From positions 806,001 through 870,000 of the forward strand of contig NZ_AP018165.1 in NCBI RefSeq assembly GCF_002356335.1: a DNA stretch of 64,000 nt. The letters run 5' to 3'. The position numbers and the translations under genes are program-made. Below, in pieces: positions 8,958 to 19,790 of this stretch. Within the stretch, counting starts at the first letter, position 1; the number at the start of each line of letters is the position of its first letter. The DNA comes from [Mycobacterium] stephanolepidis. GTDB taxonomy: Bacteria > Actinomycetota > Actinomycetes > Mycobacteriales > Mycobacteriaceae. The notes below the pieces were generated by a model, which was not told the DNA's origin, searched no databases, and worked only from the letters and a program-made list of their open reading frames with translations.

Positions 8958-10639
8958 TGCCGCACGTCGTTACCCAGGCGTGCTGTAACGAGGGCTCGTG
9001 CGTTTACGCATGCCCGGTGAACTGCATCCACCCCACGCCGGATGAGCCAGATTTCCTCAAGGCGGAGATGCTGCACATCGACGCGTCCGCGTGCGTCGAC
9101 TGCGGTGCGTGCGTCGCGGCTTGTCCCGTCGATGCCATCAAGCCGGACTCGGTGCTCAAGGAAGAGCAGCTGCCCTTCCTGCGGATCAACTCGGAGTTCT
9201 ATCCGCGCGAAATCCCCCGCGCCAGTTTGGCTCCGGTCATCCAGGCACCGCCCGTCCGTTCCAGCGGGCGCGGGCTGAAGGTGGCCATCGTGGGCTCCGG
9301 CCCCGCGGCCATGTACGCCGCCGACGAACTGTTGACCCAACCGAACGTGAAGGTCAGCATGTTCGAGAGGTTGCCTGCTCCTTACGGTTTGGTGCGTGCC
9401 GGGGTGGCCCCCGATCACCAGCAGACCAAGCGGGTGACCAAGCTCTTCGACACGATGGCCGCGCAGCCCAACTTCGAGTTCTTCCTGAACGTCGAGGTAG
9501 GCAAGGACGTCAGCCATGACGAACTGCTGGCGCATCACCATGCGGTGATCTACTCCGTCGGGGCCTCCTCCGATCGTCGCCTGGATATCCCGGGGATCGA
9601 ATTGCCGGGCAACGCCACCGCCACCGAGGTTGTCGCGTGGATCAATGCCCACCCCGACTACAGCGACTTCCGGGTTAACCTCGACCACGAGCGTGCCGTC
9701 GTGATCGGTAACGGGAACGTGGCCCTGGACGTGGCGCGTGTGCTCACCGGGAGCACCGACCGCCTTGCACGTACGGATATTTCGGACACCGCCCTGACCG
9801 CGTTGCGCAACAGCGCACTGCGCGAGGTGGTCATCGTCGGGCGCCGTGGACCGGAACACTCCGCGTTCACGCTGCCCGAGCTGCTTGGTCTCGTGGGGCT
9901 GCCCGATATGACAGTGGTGATCGACGAGGAAACCGCCAAGCTGGTCGACGAGGCGCTGCAGACGCATCTGGAGCCCCTGACCCGGCAGAAGCTGGAGGTG
10001 CTCAGCACCTGCCCGCGTGAGGCGCGTGAGCCGGGCGGCAAGACCATCCGGTTCGCCTACAACCGCACCCCCGTCAAGGTGCTGGGGGAGGGTCACGTGG
10101 CGGGCATCGAGTTCCAGCACGGCGATGCCGCCGACACCATCGACACGGGCCTGGTGCTCACCTCGATCGGTTACCGCGGAGTGCCGATGCCCGATGTGCC
10201 GTTCGACAATCAGCGTGCGGTTATCCCGAATGAGCAAGGGCGCGTGACGGATCCGGCCACCGGCAAGGCGCATCCCGGAACCTATGTGGCGGGATGGATC
10301 AAGCGCGGTCCGACCGGGTTCATCGGGACCAACAAGTCCTGCTCACAGCAGACCATTACCTCGCTGGTGGAGGACTACAACAACGGGCTGCTCGCCGATC
10401 CCGTGCAACGGCTGTCGGGCTTGTCCAAGCTGATCCAGCGGCGCCAGCCCACGATTGTCGATCACGACGGCTGGCTGGCGATCGACCGTGCGGAGATCGC
10501 GCGCGGCAAGGGCGAGGGCCGTCCGCGTGACAAGTTCGTCTCGGTGCCGGAAATGCTTCGCGTAGCCGCGAACGCCCCACAACCACCGTTGTGGCGCAAG
10601 GCGATCCGCGGATCGGCGTTGGAAGAGCTGCTCCGGTAG
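8957..10639 (+). CDS. fprB: Ferredoxin fused to ferredoxin/NADPH reductase FprB
   Basis: A 560-aa two-domain electron-transfer protein. Residues 1-75 form a 7Fe/8Fe bacterial ferredoxin with cysteine clusters CCNEGSCVYACPVNC and CVDCGACVAACPVD. Residues from about 110 on are an adrenodoxin-reductase-like FAD/NADPH reductase with the GSGPAAMYAA FAD motif and the GNGNVALDVARVL NADP motif. It moves electrons from NADPH through FAD and the Fe-S clusters to a redox partner. ATG 8957 overlaps the oxygenase stop (TGATG), pointing to that diiron enzyme as partner. Ortholog of Rv0886. Confidence 0.95.
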   Translation: MPHVVTQACCNEGSCVYACPVNCIHPTPDEPDFLKAEMLHIDASACVDCGACVAACPVDAIKPDSVLKEEQLPFLRINSEFYPREIPRASLAPVIQAPPVRSSGRGLKVAIVGSGPAAMYAADELLTQPNVKVSMFERLPAPYGLVRAGVAPDHQQTKRVTKLFDTMAAQPNFEFFLNVEVGKDVSHDELLAHHHAVIYSVGASSDRRLDIPGIELPGNATATEVVAWINAHPDYSDFRVNLDHERAVVIGNGNVALDVARVLTGSTDRLARTDISDTALTALRNSALREVVIVGRRGPEHSAFTLPELLGLVGLPDMTVVIDEETAKLVDEALQTHLEPLTRQKLEVLSTCPREAREPGGKTIRFAYNRTPVKVLGEGHVAGIEFQHGDAADTIDTGLVLTSIGYRGVPMPDVPFDNQRAVIPNEQGRVTDPATGKAHPGTYVAGWIKRGPTGFIGTNKSCSQQTITSLVEDYNNGLLADPVQRLSGLSKLIQRRQPTIVDHDGWLAIDRAEIARGKGEGRPRDKFVSVPEMLRVAANAPQPPLWRKAIRGSALEELLR

Positions 10640-10642
10640 GGC

Positions 10643-11110
10643 TTACTCGCCGCCGCTGGCGACGTACTTCTTGAGGTCTTCGGGGTTGACGATCTTCACC
10701 GGTTGACCCAACGACCACAGGTGTCCGAACGGGTCTTTGATGACGCCGAAGCGGTCGCCCCAGAACTGGTCTTCGAGTGGCATCTCGATGCTCGCTCCGG
10801 CGTCGACGGCACGGCTGAACCACTCGTCGACATTGGGCACCGTGAGGTGGATGGTGACCGGGGTGCCGCCGAGGGCGGTGGGCGTGCTGGACTTGCCGTC
10901 GTTGTACTCGGGGAAATCGTCGTTCATCATGATGGTCGTGCCGTTGATCTTGACGGCGGCATGCATCACCTTGCCGTCGGGAGTCTCCAGTAGGCCGAGC
11001 TCTTCGGCGCCAAAGGCGTTCTTATAGAACTCGATCGCCGCGCGGGAATCCTCGACGATGATGTAGGGAGAGACGGAGGGTTCTACTGGTGGGAGGTCGG
11101 GAGGGGTCAT
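10643..11110 (-). CDS. VOC / glyoxalase-like (PhnB-type) protein
   Basis: A 155-aa vicinal-oxygen-chelate protein of the PhnB/YdeN-like kind with two beta-alpha-beta-beta-beta repeats. Characteristic pieces are PYIIVEDSRAAIEFYKNAFG at the N-terminus and WGDRFGVIKDPFGHLWSL near the C-terminus. ATG 11110 is preferred; GTG 11119 adds three residues. The gene is convergent with fprB (3 bp apart) and sits in the Rv0887c position. No catalytic function can be assigned; members include glyoxalases, resistance proteins and non-enzymatic binders. Confidence 0.85.
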   Translation of the reverse strand: MTPPDLPPVEPSVSPYIIVEDSRAAIEFYKNAFGAEELGLLETPDGKVMHAAVKINGTTIMMNDDFPEYNDGKSSTPTALGGTPVTIHLTVPNVDEWFSRAVDAGASIEMPLEDQFWGDRFGVIKDPFGHLWSLGQPVKIVNPEDLKKYVASGGE

Positions 11111-11156
11111 AGGCCCCACCCAACCACCTCACGCGTAGTGACGCCAGAAGTTCAGG

Positions 11157-12293
11157 TTATGCGTCTACCCGAGACCGCAGCAGCCCGAACCCTTCCACGG
11201 ACTCGATGGGACGCGGCCCGGGTCCGACATACAGTGCGGCCGGCCGCACCAGCTTGTCGAGACGCTTCTGCTCCAGGATGTGCGCACTCCAGCCCGCGGT
11301 GCGGGCACAGGTGAACATCGCCGGCATCATCCGGGTCGGTACCTGCGCGAAGTCGAGAATGACCGCCGCCCAGAACTCGACGTTGGTTTCGATGACGCGG
11401 TCGGGACGACGTTCACGCAGCTCGGTGAGGGCGGCCTGCTCCACAGCGGCCGCCACCTCGTAGCGGGCGGCGTCGAGGCGCTTGGCGGTGCTGCGCAGCA
11501 CACGCGCCCGCGGATCCTCGGCCCGGTACACCCGGTGGCCGAAGCCCATGAGCTTCTCGCGCCGATCGAGGATGCCCTTGATGACACCGCGGGCGTCGCC
11601 GGTCTTTTCCGCCTGCTCGATCATCGGCAGTACGCGAGCGGGTGCGCCACCGTGCAGCGGACCGCTCATCGCGCCCACCGCACCGGAGAGAGCGGCGGCC
11701 ACATCGGCACCGGTGGAGGCGATGACCCGGGCGGTGAACGTCGAGGCGTTCATACCGTGTTCGGCGGCCGACACCCAGTAGGCGTCGATGGCCTCGATGT
11801 GCTTGGGGTCGGGATCGCCCTGCCAGCGAGTCATGAAACGTTCTGTGACGGTGGAGCATTCGTCGATCAAACGTTGGGGTACGGCGGGTTCGGCGTTGCC
11901 TCGTGCGGACTGGGCGACGTACGAAAGCGCCATCACCGAGGCGCGGGCGAGCTGATTTCGCGCTATGGATTCCTCGGTGTCCAGCAGCGGTTCAAAGCCC
12001 CAGATGGGTGCGAGCATCGCCAGCCCGGCCTGCACGTCGACACGGACGTCACCGGTGTGAACCGGGATGGGGAAGGGCTCGGCCGGCGGGAGACCCTGGC
12101 CGAACTTGCCATCGACCAGCAGTGCCCACACATCACCGAAGGTCACCCGTTGGGCGACCAGATCCTCGATGTCGACACCGCGGTAGCGCAGGGCTCCGCC
12201 GTCCTTGTCGGGCTCGGCGATTTCGGTGGCGAAGGCGGTCACGCCCTCCAGTCCAGGTGCGAAATCCGCTGGTAGCGGCGCTGCAACCGTCAT
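11157..12293 (-). CDS. citA: Citrate/2-methylcitrate synthase CitA
   Basis: Citrate synthase family, 378 aa, condensing acetyl-CoA (or propionyl-CoA) with oxaloacetate. The active-site residues are visible: His in EHGMNAST, His in GPLHGGAP, His in GFGHRVY and Asp in VILDFAQVP. ATG 12293 gives the conserved start and has an AGGGAG ribosome site; the upstream GTG adds ten residues. Ortholog of Rv0889c. The 110-bp divergent region to pdxH holds a small palindrome TTGCA-CC-TGCAA at 12341-12352, possibly regulatory. Confidence 0.94.
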   Translation of the reverse strand: MTVAAPLPADFAPGLEGVTAFATEIAEPDKDGGALRYRGVDIEDLVAQRVTFGDVWALLVDGKFGQGLPPAEPFPIPVHTGDVRVDVQAGLAMLAPIWGFEPLLDTEESIARNQLARASVMALSYVAQSARGNAEPAVPQRLIDECSTVTERFMTRWQGDPDPKHIEAIDAYWVSAAEHGMNASTFTARVIASTGADVAAALSGAVGAMSGPLHGGAPARVLPMIEQAEKTGDARGVIKGILDRREKLMGFGHRVYRAEDPRARVLRSTAKRLDAARYEVAAAVEQAALTELRERRPDRVIETNVEFWAAVILDFAQVPTRMMPAMFTCARTAGWSAHILEQKRLDKLVRPAALYVGPGPRPIESVEGFGLLRSRVDA

Positions 12294-12403
12294 GATTCTC
12301 GACTCCCTACCTGTGGGTAACAACTCGGTAAAGGCGATTCTTGCACCTGCAAATAAGGGTGATTCTTAGTCACCTCGATCTCTCTTAGACGCTCGCCTGT
12401 AGC

Positions 12404-13051
12404 GTGATTTTCGTGACCGAATGGCTGCGCTCGGACTACCGTCCCGGAGAAAAGGACGGCAGTGGTGATCTGGATGTCGATTGGCTTGCCGAAGGCTGGC
12501 TTCCCCTGCTGCGCAAGTGGTTTGACCTTGCGGTGTCCTCCGGTATCCCCGAACCCAATGCGATGGTGCTTGCCACCGTCGATGACGGCCGGCCCGTGAC
12601 GCGCACGGTGCTGTGCAAGGGGTTCGACTCGGCAGGTGTGACGTTCTTCTCAAACTATGACTCCGCCAAGGGGCGCCAACTCCAGCAAGCGCCCTATGCG
12701 AGCGTCACCTTTCCCTGGTACGCGCTGGGGCGACAGGTCCACGTGCGTGGTGCGGTGACCAAGGTCGATCCGGCCCAGACCGCCAACTACTGGACGAACC
12801 GTCCGCGCGGATCGCAGTTGGGAGCCTGGGCCTCACAGCAGTCGGCACCCATCGAATCGCGCGCGGCACTGTTGGCTCAGCTTGACGACGTCACTGCTCG
12901 GTTCGCCGATGTGGAGACGGTGCCGGTGCCCCCGCAGTGGGGCGGTTACGTGATCGCTCCCGAGACGGTCGAGTTCTGGCAGGGCCGTGAAAACCGCGTA
13001 CACAACCGGATTGTCTTGCATGACGGACGGATTGAGCGGCTGCAGCCCTGA
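12404..13051 (+). CDS. pdxH: Pyridoxamine/pyridoxine 5'-phosphate oxidase
   Basis: FMN-dependent oxidase making pyridoxal 5'-phosphate from PNP or PMP, 215 aa, normal family length. FMN-binding segments RTVLCKGFD and [10 protein letters not shown] and the C-terminal [16 protein letters not shown] / [15 protein letters not shown] signatures are present. GTG 12404 and GTG 12413 are both plausible starts. It is divergent from citA and the GAP gene follows 3 bp after its stop. Confidence 0.94.
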   Translation: MIFVTEWLRSDYRPGEKDGSGDLDVDWLAEGWLPLLRKWFDLAVSSGIPEPNAMVLATVDDGRPVTRTVLCKGFDSAGVTFFSNYDSAKGRQLQQAPYASVTFPWYALGRQVHVRGAVTKVDPAQTANYWTNRPRGSQLGAWASQQSAPIESRAALLAQLDDVTARFADVETVPVPPQWGGYVIAPETVEFWQGRENRVHNRIVLHDGRIERLQP

Positions 13052-13054
13052 CAT

Positions 13055-13708
13055 ATGTGGATCACATTGCTGGTGATGGCCCTTGCGGTCAGTTTCGAAC
13101 CGTTCCGATTGGGCATGACGGTGCTGATGCTGAATCGGCCGCGCCCACAGCTGCAGCTGCTGGCGTTTCTGTGTGGTGGATTCGCCATGGGCACGACAGT
13201 GGGGCTCGTGGTGCTGTTCACCTTCCGGCACGTGTCGACTGGTTCGGCGCAGTTCACATTGCCGCGAGTGCAGATCGGCATCGGGGTGGCGGCACTGCTC
13301 GTCGCCGCGTTACTGGCGTCGCGAGTGCGGGGCCCATCCTCAAATGCGCAGTTGGACAAGGTCACCGGACGCATTCAGTCCATCGCGACGGGCGGATCGC
13401 TGTGGGTGGCATTGGTTGCCGGGCTGGGAATCGCGCTGCCCTCGGTCGACTTCCTGGCCGCGCTGGCGGTGATCGTGGCCTCGGGCACCCCGGCTGCCAC
13501 GCAGGTCACCGCCTTGCTGATGTTCAACATCATCGCCTTCGCGCTGATCGAGGTTCCGCTACTGGCTCATGTTGTGGCGCCGGAGCGCACGGCCGAGGTG
13601 ATGGCGAGGCTCAACAGCTGGATACAGTCCAACCGTCGCCGCAACATCGCGCTGGTGCTGGCCGTGGTCGGATGCGTGCTGCTCGCCGTCGGGTTAGCCG
13701 CGATCTGA
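13055..13708 (+). CDS. GAP-family membrane protein (glycolipid-transport associated)
   Basis: A 217-aa integral membrane protein with about six hydrophobic segments and N-terminus FEPFRLGM, typical of the GAP / Sap family: Gap is needed for surface export of glycopeptidolipids in M. smegmatis, Sap for sulfolipid-1 in M. tuberculosis. It begins 3 bp after pdxH and is convergent with fadD23, the last gene of the trehalose polyphleate operon. A gap-like gene flanks TPP loci in other species, so a role in TPP surface display is reasonable, though not proven by sequence. Confidence 0.82.
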   Translation: MWITLLVMALAVSFEPFRLGMTVLMLNRPRPQLQLLAFLCGGFAMGTTVGLVVLFTFRHVSTGSAQFTLPRVQIGIGVAALLVAALLASRVRGPSSNAQLDKVTGRIQSIATGGSLWVALVAGLGIALPSVDFLAALAVIVASGTPAATQVTALLMFNIIAFALIEVPLLAHVVAPERTAEVMARLNSWIQSNRRRNIALVLAVVGCVLLAVGLAAI

Positions 13709-13732
13709 CGGCATTCGCCAGTCGCGTCGGGG

Positions 13733-15502
13733 TCAGGAAACTCCGACGCGGGTGTCCGAGTCCAGTCGGGTGAACTCGTCCTGGAGATACTGCTCGACGC
13801 AGGCCGCGCGCCGGATTTTGCCGCTCGTCGTGGTGGGAAGCGACCCGGCCGGCACGAGCACAAGGTCTCCGACATTCACGCCATGGGCGTTGGCTATCGC
13901 CGAGGTGACCTCGCTCTTGATCTCATGGAGCCAGTGCGCCACCGATTCGTCGGAATCTGCGCGTTTCTTGAGCTCGATGACGGTCACCAGCTTCTCGGTG
14001 CTGTCGAACGGGACCGATATCGCCGCGACTCGACCGCGCGTGATCTCTTGAACCGTCGCCTCGATGTCCTCGGGGTAGTAGTTGCGCCCGCGGATGATCA
14101 GCAGGTCCTTGATGCGGCCGACGATGAACAGCTCGCCTTCGGAGATGAACCCGAGGTCACCGGTTCTCAGCCAGGGGCCTTCCGGAGTGCCGGGCGACGG
14201 CTCGGTCACCTTCGCACCGAAGCACCGCTGTTCCTCGGGTGACTTGCGCCAGTAGCCGGAGGCGACATTCTCGCCGTGCACCCAGATCTCGCCGACTGCC
14301 TCCGGCGGGCACTCTCGGTGTGTGTCACTGTCGATGATCCGTACCGTGGGGGATTGCGGCACATGGTATTTGACCAGCGCCGTGCCGGTCCCGGCCGGGC
14401 AGCGCCGCACGCGGCCCGCGGACAGCTCTTCGACATCGAAATGAGCAGCTGGCTTGGTCTCGCTCCAGGTGCCCGAGGCCACGAAGACGGTCGCCTCGGC
14501 CAGCCCGTAGGACGGACGCATCATGTGGTCCTGGAAGTTGAAGTGCGCGAACCGATCGACGAAGCGGCGCAAGGTGGCCTGCTCGACGCGTTCGGCCCCG
14601 CTGATGATGCCGAGGACTCCGCCCAGGTCGAGCCCGGCCAGATCGGCGTCGGTCGTCTTGCGGGCCGCCAGATCAAAGGCGAAGTTGGGTGCCGAGGACC
14701 ATGCGTGCGGGTTCTTGGCCAGTGCCCGCACCCACCGTGATGGGCTCTCCAAGAACGCGATAGGGCTGGTCAAGTCGGCGCGGTAGCCACCCAGGATCGG
14801 GGCGCAGACGCCCAGCACCAGACCCATGTCGTGATAGAAGGGCAGCCAGGACACGATGGTGGCGTCCGCCGGGATCCGGGAACCGGTGTCCACGAAGAAG
14901 CTGCGCATCAACTGTTCGAAATTTGACTGAAGGTTGCGGTGCGACAGCACGACGCCGGTGGGTGTTCGGGTAGAACCCGAGCTGTACTGCAGGTACGCGA
15001 TGTCCGGTACGTCGGCCGGTGCGATGCTCGGCCCGCCGTCGACGTCGAGCCGCAGTGCGTCGATCTCGATGATCTTGGGGGCGATCTCAAGGCGCGACTG
15101 GTCGACATAGTCGCCCACATCCGAGGAAACCGCCGAGGTAGTGAGCACCACCGAGGGCGAGGTGTCATCGAAGACGGCGCTCACCCGGTCAAGGCTCGAA
15201 CCGCGGTGCGGCAGCGGGAGCGGCACGGCGATCAGGCCGGCCTGCATGGAACCCAGGAAGGCCAGGATGTACTCAAGGCCTTGCGGAGCCAGGATCAGCG
15301 CCCTGTCGCCGACCGCCGCGTGCTGGCTGAGTTCGCGAGCCGTGTTGAAGGTGCGACGCGACAACTGTGACCAGGTGAGGCTCTCGGCGACACCGGTCGG
15401 GCTGTGGCTGTAGTCGGTGAAGGTGAATGCGATGTCATCCGGGCGCAGGCTCGCCCGGCCGTGCAGCATCGACAGGATGGATGACTGGGTTGAAGGTGTC
15501 AT
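13733..15502 (-). CDS. fadD23: Fatty acyl-AMP ligase FadD23 of the TPP locus
   Basis: FAAL of 589 aa that activates a long-chain acid as acyl-adenylate and transfers it to a PKS carrier domain. The P-loop-like motif [15 protein letters not shown] is the FAAL version; other signatures are [10 protein letters not shown] and RTGDLGFI, with the C-terminal [20 protein letters not shown] hinge. It is last in the minus-strand operon papA3-mmpL10-PE-fadD23 (16 bp behind the PE gene). In the published TPP pathway it loads the starter for the Pks; palmitoyl would fit the known phleic acid structure. M. abscessus numbering as I recall is MAB_0935c. Confidence 0.92.
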   Translation of the reverse strand: MTPSTQSSILSMLHGRASLRPDDIAFTFTDYSHSPTGVAESLTWSQLSRRTFNTARELSQHAAVGDRALILAPQGLEYILAFLGSMQAGLIAVPLPLPHRGSSLDRVSAVFDDTSPSVVLTTSAVSSDVGDYVDQSRLEIAPKIIEIDALRLDVDGGPSIAPADVPDIAYLQYSSGSTRTPTGVVLSHRNLQSNFEQLMRSFFVDTGSRIPADATIVSWLPFYHDMGLVLGVCAPILGGYRADLTSPIAFLESPSRWVRALAKNPHAWSSAPNFAFDLAARKTTDADLAGLDLGGVLGIISGAERVEQATLRRFVDRFAHFNFQDHMMRPSYGLAEATVFVASGTWSETKPAAHFDVEELSAGRVRRCPAGTGTALVKYHVPQSPTVRIIDSDTHRECPPEAVGEIWVHGENVASGYWRKSPEEQRCFGAKVTEPSPGTPEGPWLRTGDLGFISEGELFIVGRIKDLLIIRGRNYYPEDIEATVQEITRGRVAAISVPFDSTEKLVTVIELKKRADSDESVAHWLHEIKSEVTSAIANAHGVNVGDLVLVPAGSLPTTTSGKIRRAACVEQYLQDEFTRLDSDTRVGVS

Positions 15503-15517
15503 GGTGTCACGTCCGTA

Positions 15518-16684
15518 CTAATTGGGAGGGGCTGAGCGTGTGCCGTTGCCCAGCACGGCCAGAGCGCCGCTGGTGATCTGTGAAAGCGGATCGGCACCGC
15601 CGCCGAATGTCGCTTGCGAGGCCGGAGCCGTGACCTTGGCGGGGTCAAAACCGCGCACCGGGTCCACTGCGATCGGCGCCGTCGCCGGGTCATCGTTACG
15701 GGAGTAACCCGCATCCACTCGAGGCTGCAGTATTGCGTCGAGCCTGTTCAGCGTCTCCTCGGGAACGCCGAGGTATTTGAAACCCAGCACCAGGGGAAGG
15801 TGCTGTTCGGGGATGAAGTACGTCGTCGTCGTTCCTCCCCGGGAGTTGACTTCCGTCCGGATGTTCTGCGGCGGAACCATTTTCGGATTGGTGAAGGCAA
15901 TCGCCGTATGGCCGGTGGCCAGACCCGCGATGGCATTGGCAACCGCAAACAGGTTGTCCGGTCGGTCCGGCCAGTCCGCGATGCTGTCGTACGCGGAGAT
16001 GAATTGGTCGGTGTGGTACTGGCTTTCGACCGGAGCCGGCACGGTGTAGTCCATGAACGGCACCACCGATCCGGGTGCGAAGTTCTGCGTCAGGAAGCTC
16101 TCACCGAACGGGTGCCGCGCGACCGGATCGCCGAACGTCGCGAACGTCAGTGAGTCCGGCGCCGGCGCGGTCGGATCGCTTGCCAGCGCTGATTTGACGG
16201 CGTTGAGGACGAGTGCCCCTTCGGAGAGCCCCATCGCGGTGCCAGGACCGCCGGCGCGAATGGCGTTTTCGAGGTTGGGTTCCCCGACGTCGATCGACTC
16301 GCCGATGCTGGGGCCGTCCAGACCAAGGCCGGGCATGATCTTTTCCCCGACCGGGCCGATGCCGGGGAACAGACGCTCCAGGGTGTGCCCCTGGACCTGC
16401 CCAGCGGGGTACCAGATGTTTTCCCGCTTCATACCCGGGAACCAGTCCTTACCGGTCATCCGGATGTACTCGTCATAGGGGATGCCGAGCACGTGCGCAC
16501 CGCCCAGGGCATATGCGGTCCGATCCGGCGATACCGGCGCGGCCATCGCAGTCCCGTCTGCCGCGATTCGGGGGATAGGCGGTCCGGGCACCTGTGGGTC
16601 ATCGGCGACAGCGGACGGGATGCCAAAACAGCCTGTCATGCTGGCGACTACCAGCAGGGCCGCTCCTGCGAGGAGGTCTTTCAT
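15518..16684 (-). CDS. PE-PPE-domain serine hydrolase (TPP transesterase)
   Basis: A 388-aa exported hydrolase with the PE-PPE C-terminal (alpha/beta hydrolase) domain; the nucleophile elbow is GLSEGA. The N-terminus [19 protein letters not shown] looks like a signal peptide ending in a weak lipobox (MTG-Cys19), so it may be an outer-leaflet lipoprotein. Despite the locus name PE, no N-terminal PE motif domain is seen. In the TPP pathway this protein moves polyphleoyl groups onto trehalose outside the plasma membrane, using diacyltrehalose-type intermediates. It sits between mmpL10 and fadD23 in the operon. Confidence 0.88.
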   Translation of the reverse strand: MKDLLAGAALLVVASMTGCFGIPSAVADDPQVPGPPIPRIAADGTAMAAPVSPDRTAYALGGAHVLGIPYDEYIRMTGKDWFPGMKRENIWYPAGQVQGHTLERLFPGIGPVGEKIMPGLGLDGPSIGESIDVGEPNLENAIRAGGPGTAMGLSEGALVLNAVKSALASDPTAPAPDSLTFATFGDPVARHPFGESFLTQNFAPGSVVPFMDYTVPAPVESQYHTDQFISAYDSIADWPDRPDNLFAVANAIAGLATGHTAIAFTNPKMVPPQNIRTEVNSRGGTTTTYFIPEQHLPLVLGFKYLGVPEETLNRLDAILQPRVDAGYSRNDDPATAPIAVDPVRGFDPAKVTAPASQATFGGGADPLSQITSGALAVLGNGTRSAPPN

Positions 16685-16736
16685 CCGTGCTCCTGACCGC
16701 TCGGCTTCATTTTCAGTGTCACATACATTTCTGGTG

Positions 16737-19700
16737 CTAGCCCGCCTGCGTCGCGGGTGCTGCGGGTGGCGGTGACGTCACCGACGGTCTCTGGCGCTTG
16801 CTGACCTGTGACGGCCACCAGTTGGCCCATCCCACCAGTGCCGCGATGGCGGGCACGGTGATGGTTCGGACGACGAAGGTGTCCAGCAGAATTCCCACGC
16901 CGATCACGAAGCCGCCCTGGACCACGATTCCAATGCTAGAGAACAGCAGGCCACCGACCGACGCAGCGAAGATCAGCCCGGCCGCGGTGATCACGCCACC
17001 TGTGGAATTCAGGGCGCGGATGATTCCGTAGCGCACACTGTTGGTCGACTCGTCCCGCATTCGTGACACGAAGAGCATGTTGTAGTCGGCGCCCACCGCG
17101 ACCAGCACAACGAAGGCCAAAGGCGGCACGGTCCAATGCAACTGCTGGCCGAGCAGGAATTGGAACGTGAGGACCCCGATGCCGATGGCCGCGAAATAGG
17201 ACAGCACCACCGACCCGACGAGGTACAGGGGTGCGACGATCGCCCGCAGCAACACCATCAGTGTCAGCAGCACGACGATGAGTGTCGCCGCGATGATGAA
17301 CTGGATGTCGTGCTGGTAGTAGTCGCGCGTATCGCGCAAGGCAGTCGGAAACCCGCCCATCGATATCGTGGCGTCGGCCAGTGTGGTGTTGGGCTGGGCG
17401 CCCTTGGCGACATCGCTGATCTGGTTGACCTGATCCATCGCCTCGGGGCTGAACGGGTTGAGCTTGGTCTGAACGAGGTACCGCACGGAATGGCCGTCCG
17501 GTGAGATGAACGCCTTGGCCGCCCTTTGGAAGTCCGGATTGTTCAGCACTTCGGCGGGAATGTTGAATCCCGCTTGCGCCGGGTCCGCGGCGTTGGTCTT
17601 CATCGTCAGCAGGAAGGCCGATGCCTGGTTGAGTCCGTTGACGATCACCTTGATCTGCCCGACGAGCTGATCCACACCGCCGGCCACCTGCTGGCTGCCG
17701 CCGGCCAGGCGGTCGGCGCCCTGCCGCAGCTGGTTGAGTCCGGCTTGCGGACCGCCGGGCTTGTCCAGGCCCATGGCCTGCAGCCCGTTCATGACGCTCA
17801 TGAGCGAGGCGTTGAGCTTGGTCACCGTCGCGGAAAGTGTTGCCTTGTTGCCCGGTGAATTCCCGAGCTGATGGGCGAGCTGATTGATTTCGTCGAGGCG
17901 TCCGCTGTTGCGTTCGCCGACGAGTCGCTCGAACTGGCCGCGGGTGGTGGCGCAGGAGACATCGGCATCGCAGACCGGGTTGGCCTGTAATGCGTTCAAC
18001 ACGGGATTGATCCAGGCGAACATGTCCTTTGCGGCGGAGAATTTCCACCCCATGTCATTGGCGAGCGCGTTGATGGCGTCGACGAGCTTAGCGGCGTTGT
18101 CCACGTTCCGCACCAGTTCGTCGCCGCCCGATTTGGTCTTCAGCGAGTTGGACGCATCGAGCAGGCTCTGCAGGCCGGGGACGATCTTGTTGAGCTGGGT
18201 GCGCAGGTCGCCGAGGCTGCCGGCCAAAGTGTTGGCGCCGGCGGTGAGCCGGTTGAGGTCGCTGCTGCGCTGGCTGATCTGGTTGGAGCCGTCGGCCAGC
18301 CGGCTGCCGACGAGCCCTGCCTGATAGGTGGCCCGGAACTCGGGCGGCACCTCACCGAGTGGCCGGGTGACACCGCTGACCAGGCCGACGTCGGGCAGCT
18401 GGGCGATGCGGGACGCCATCTGTTCCAAATCGGCGAGAGCCTGTGGGGTGCGTAGGTCACGCGGCGATTGGATGAGGATGTATTCGGGGATGGACTGGCT
18501 GAGCGGGAAGTGCCGTTCCAGCGCGGTGTACCCGACCGAACTGGGCGCAGACGGCGACACGGCCTTGCGGTCGTCGTAGTTGTAGCGCGCCAGTAGCGCG
18601 CAGCTCCCCAGCAGGGCCAGCACCACCACACTGGCCACCAGATGTGGAATCGGACGACGAACGATGCGTATGCCGGACCGCCGCCAGAACTGGGCGGTGA
18701 GTTCGCGCCGTGGCCTGACCCAGCCGCGTGGTCCGGCCAGCACCAGGATTGCGGGCAGCAGGGTCATTCCGGACAGGTATGCGACACCGATTCCGATGGC
18801 CGACGACACTCCGACCGTTTGGAAGACGCCCATCTTGGCGAAGCTCAAGAGCAAGAAGGTGATACCCACCGTCGTGGCGGATGCGGTGATCACCTTTCCG
18901 ATCGACATCATCGCGGCCCGGACCGCCTGGTCGTAGGTCTTACCCGCCCGCAGATAGTCGTGATAGCGACTGATGAGGAAGACCGCATAGTCGGTGCCTG
19001 CGCCGGCCAGGATCGCGCTGAGGAACACGATGGACTGGTTTGAGACGCCTGCCCCGGTCAGCTGCGAGTAGGCAGCCACCACGGACTGCGCGATTACCAG
19101 CGAGGACCCGATCGTCACCAGCGGAAGCATCATCGTCAGTGCGCTGCGATAGACCAGCAGCAGTACCGCGAGCACCAGGATGGCGATCGCGAGTTCGATC
19201 GGTAGACGGTCCTGTTGTCCTGCGACGGTGAGGTCGGCGACCGTGGCCGCCGGACCGGTGATGTGCACGGTCGTCGAACTGCCCTCGACGCTGCGCTGGA
19301 TGAGGCCGGTAACCCGGTTGTAGGAGTCGAAGGCCTTGGGCGTGCCCAGCTCGCCCGCAAGGCCGATCGGCAGGATCCAGGTCTTGTTGTCCTGGCTAGT
19401 CAGAAATTTTCGCAGTTCGGGCGTGCCGATGAAGTCCTGGACCGACACGACGCTGGTCAGGTCGTGTCGGACCGCATCCACCACCTTGCGGTAGGTCGCG
19501 GTGTCCTCGGGCCCCAGTCCGTTCTCGTTGATGAACACGACCAGGAGCAGGTCGTCATTGCTCGATTCGTGAAACGCCTCGGTCATCTTCTTGGCGGCGA
19601 CGCTCGACGGAGCATCGGCCGGCAAAATGGCGAGCGGATGCTTCTCCGCCATTTCGGTCAGTGAGGGGAAGGTCAGCGGCAGGGCGATGGCCAGCGCCAC

Positions 19701-19757
19701 CCAGGCGCCTATCACCGCCCATGGCCATCGCACCACGAGATCGGCTAGCCGCCGCAT
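16737..19757 (-). CDS. mmpL10: MmpL10 RND-family lipid transporter
   Basis: A 1006-aa MmpL with the usual 12-TM layout: TM1, first periplasmic domain (about 35-185), TM2-7, a long second periplasmic domain rich in heptad-like helices (about 400-780), then TM8-12. The proton-relay Asp-Tyr pairs are visible in GAGTDYAVF (D256/Y257) and VGADYNMLF near residue 860. Family role: proton-driven export of trehalose lipids; in the TPP locus MmpL10 exports the diacyltrehalose precursor. The gene starts 33 bp after the papA3 stop. M. abscessus number as I recall MAB_0937c. Confidence 0.93.
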   Translation of the reverse strand: MRRLADLVVRWPWAVIGAWVALAIALPLTFPSLTEMAEKHPLAILPADAPSSVAAKKMTEAFHESSNDDLLLVVFINENGLGPEDTATYRKVVDAVRHDLTSVVSVQDFIGTPELRKFLTSQDNKTWILPIGLAGELGTPKAFDSYNRVTGLIQRSVEGSSTTVHITGPAATVADLTVAGQQDRLPIELAIAILVLAVLLLVYRSALTMMLPLVTIGSSLVIAQSVVAAYSQLTGAGVSNQSIVFLSAILAGAGTDYAVFLISRYHDYLRAGKTYDQAVRAAMMSIGKVITASATTVGITFLLLSFAKMGVFQTVGVSSAIGIGVAYLSGMTLLPAILVLAGPRGWVRPRRELTAQFWRRSGIRIVRRPIPHLVASVVVLALLGSCALLARYNYDDRKAVSPSAPSSVGYTALERHFPLSQSIPEYILIQSPRDLRTPQALADLEQMASRIAQLPDVGLVSGVTRPLGEVPPEFRATYQAGLVGSRLADGSNQISQRSSDLNRLTAGANTLAGSLGDLRTQLNKIVPGLQSLLDASNSLKTKSGGDELVRNVDNAAKLVDAINALANDMGWKFSAAKDMFAWINPVLNALQANPVCDADVSCATTRGQFERLVGERNSGRLDEINQLAHQLGNSPGNKATLSATVTKLNASLMSVMNGLQAMGLDKPGGPQAGLNQLRQGADRLAGGSQQVAGGVDQLVGQIKVIVNGLNQASAFLLTMKTNAADPAQAGFNIPAEVLNNPDFQRAAKAFISPDGHSVRYLVQTKLNPFSPEAMDQVNQISDVAKGAQPNTTLADATISMGGFPTALRDTRDYYQHDIQFIIAATLIVVLLTLMVLLRAIVAPLYLVGSVVLSYFAAIGIGVLTFQFLLGQQLHWTVPPLAFVVLVAVGADYNMLFVSRMRDESTNSVRYGIIRALNSTGGVITAAGLIFAASVGGLLFSSIGIVVQGGFVIGVGILLDTFVVRTITVPAIAALVGWANWWPSQVSKRQRPSVTSPPPAAPATQAG

Positions 19758-19790
19758 ATCTTCCTCACCCTCACTTTGATGTCGCTCAAG

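Noticed and set aside
8903..10273. Minus-strand open frame of 456 codons opposite fprB
   Set aside because: Lies entirely under a well-supported gene and has no recognisable domain.
12341..12352. PrpR/RamB site TTTGCAAA upstream of citA
   Set aside because: The sequence is TTGCACCTGCAA, which breaks the consensus core; retained only as a small palindrome.
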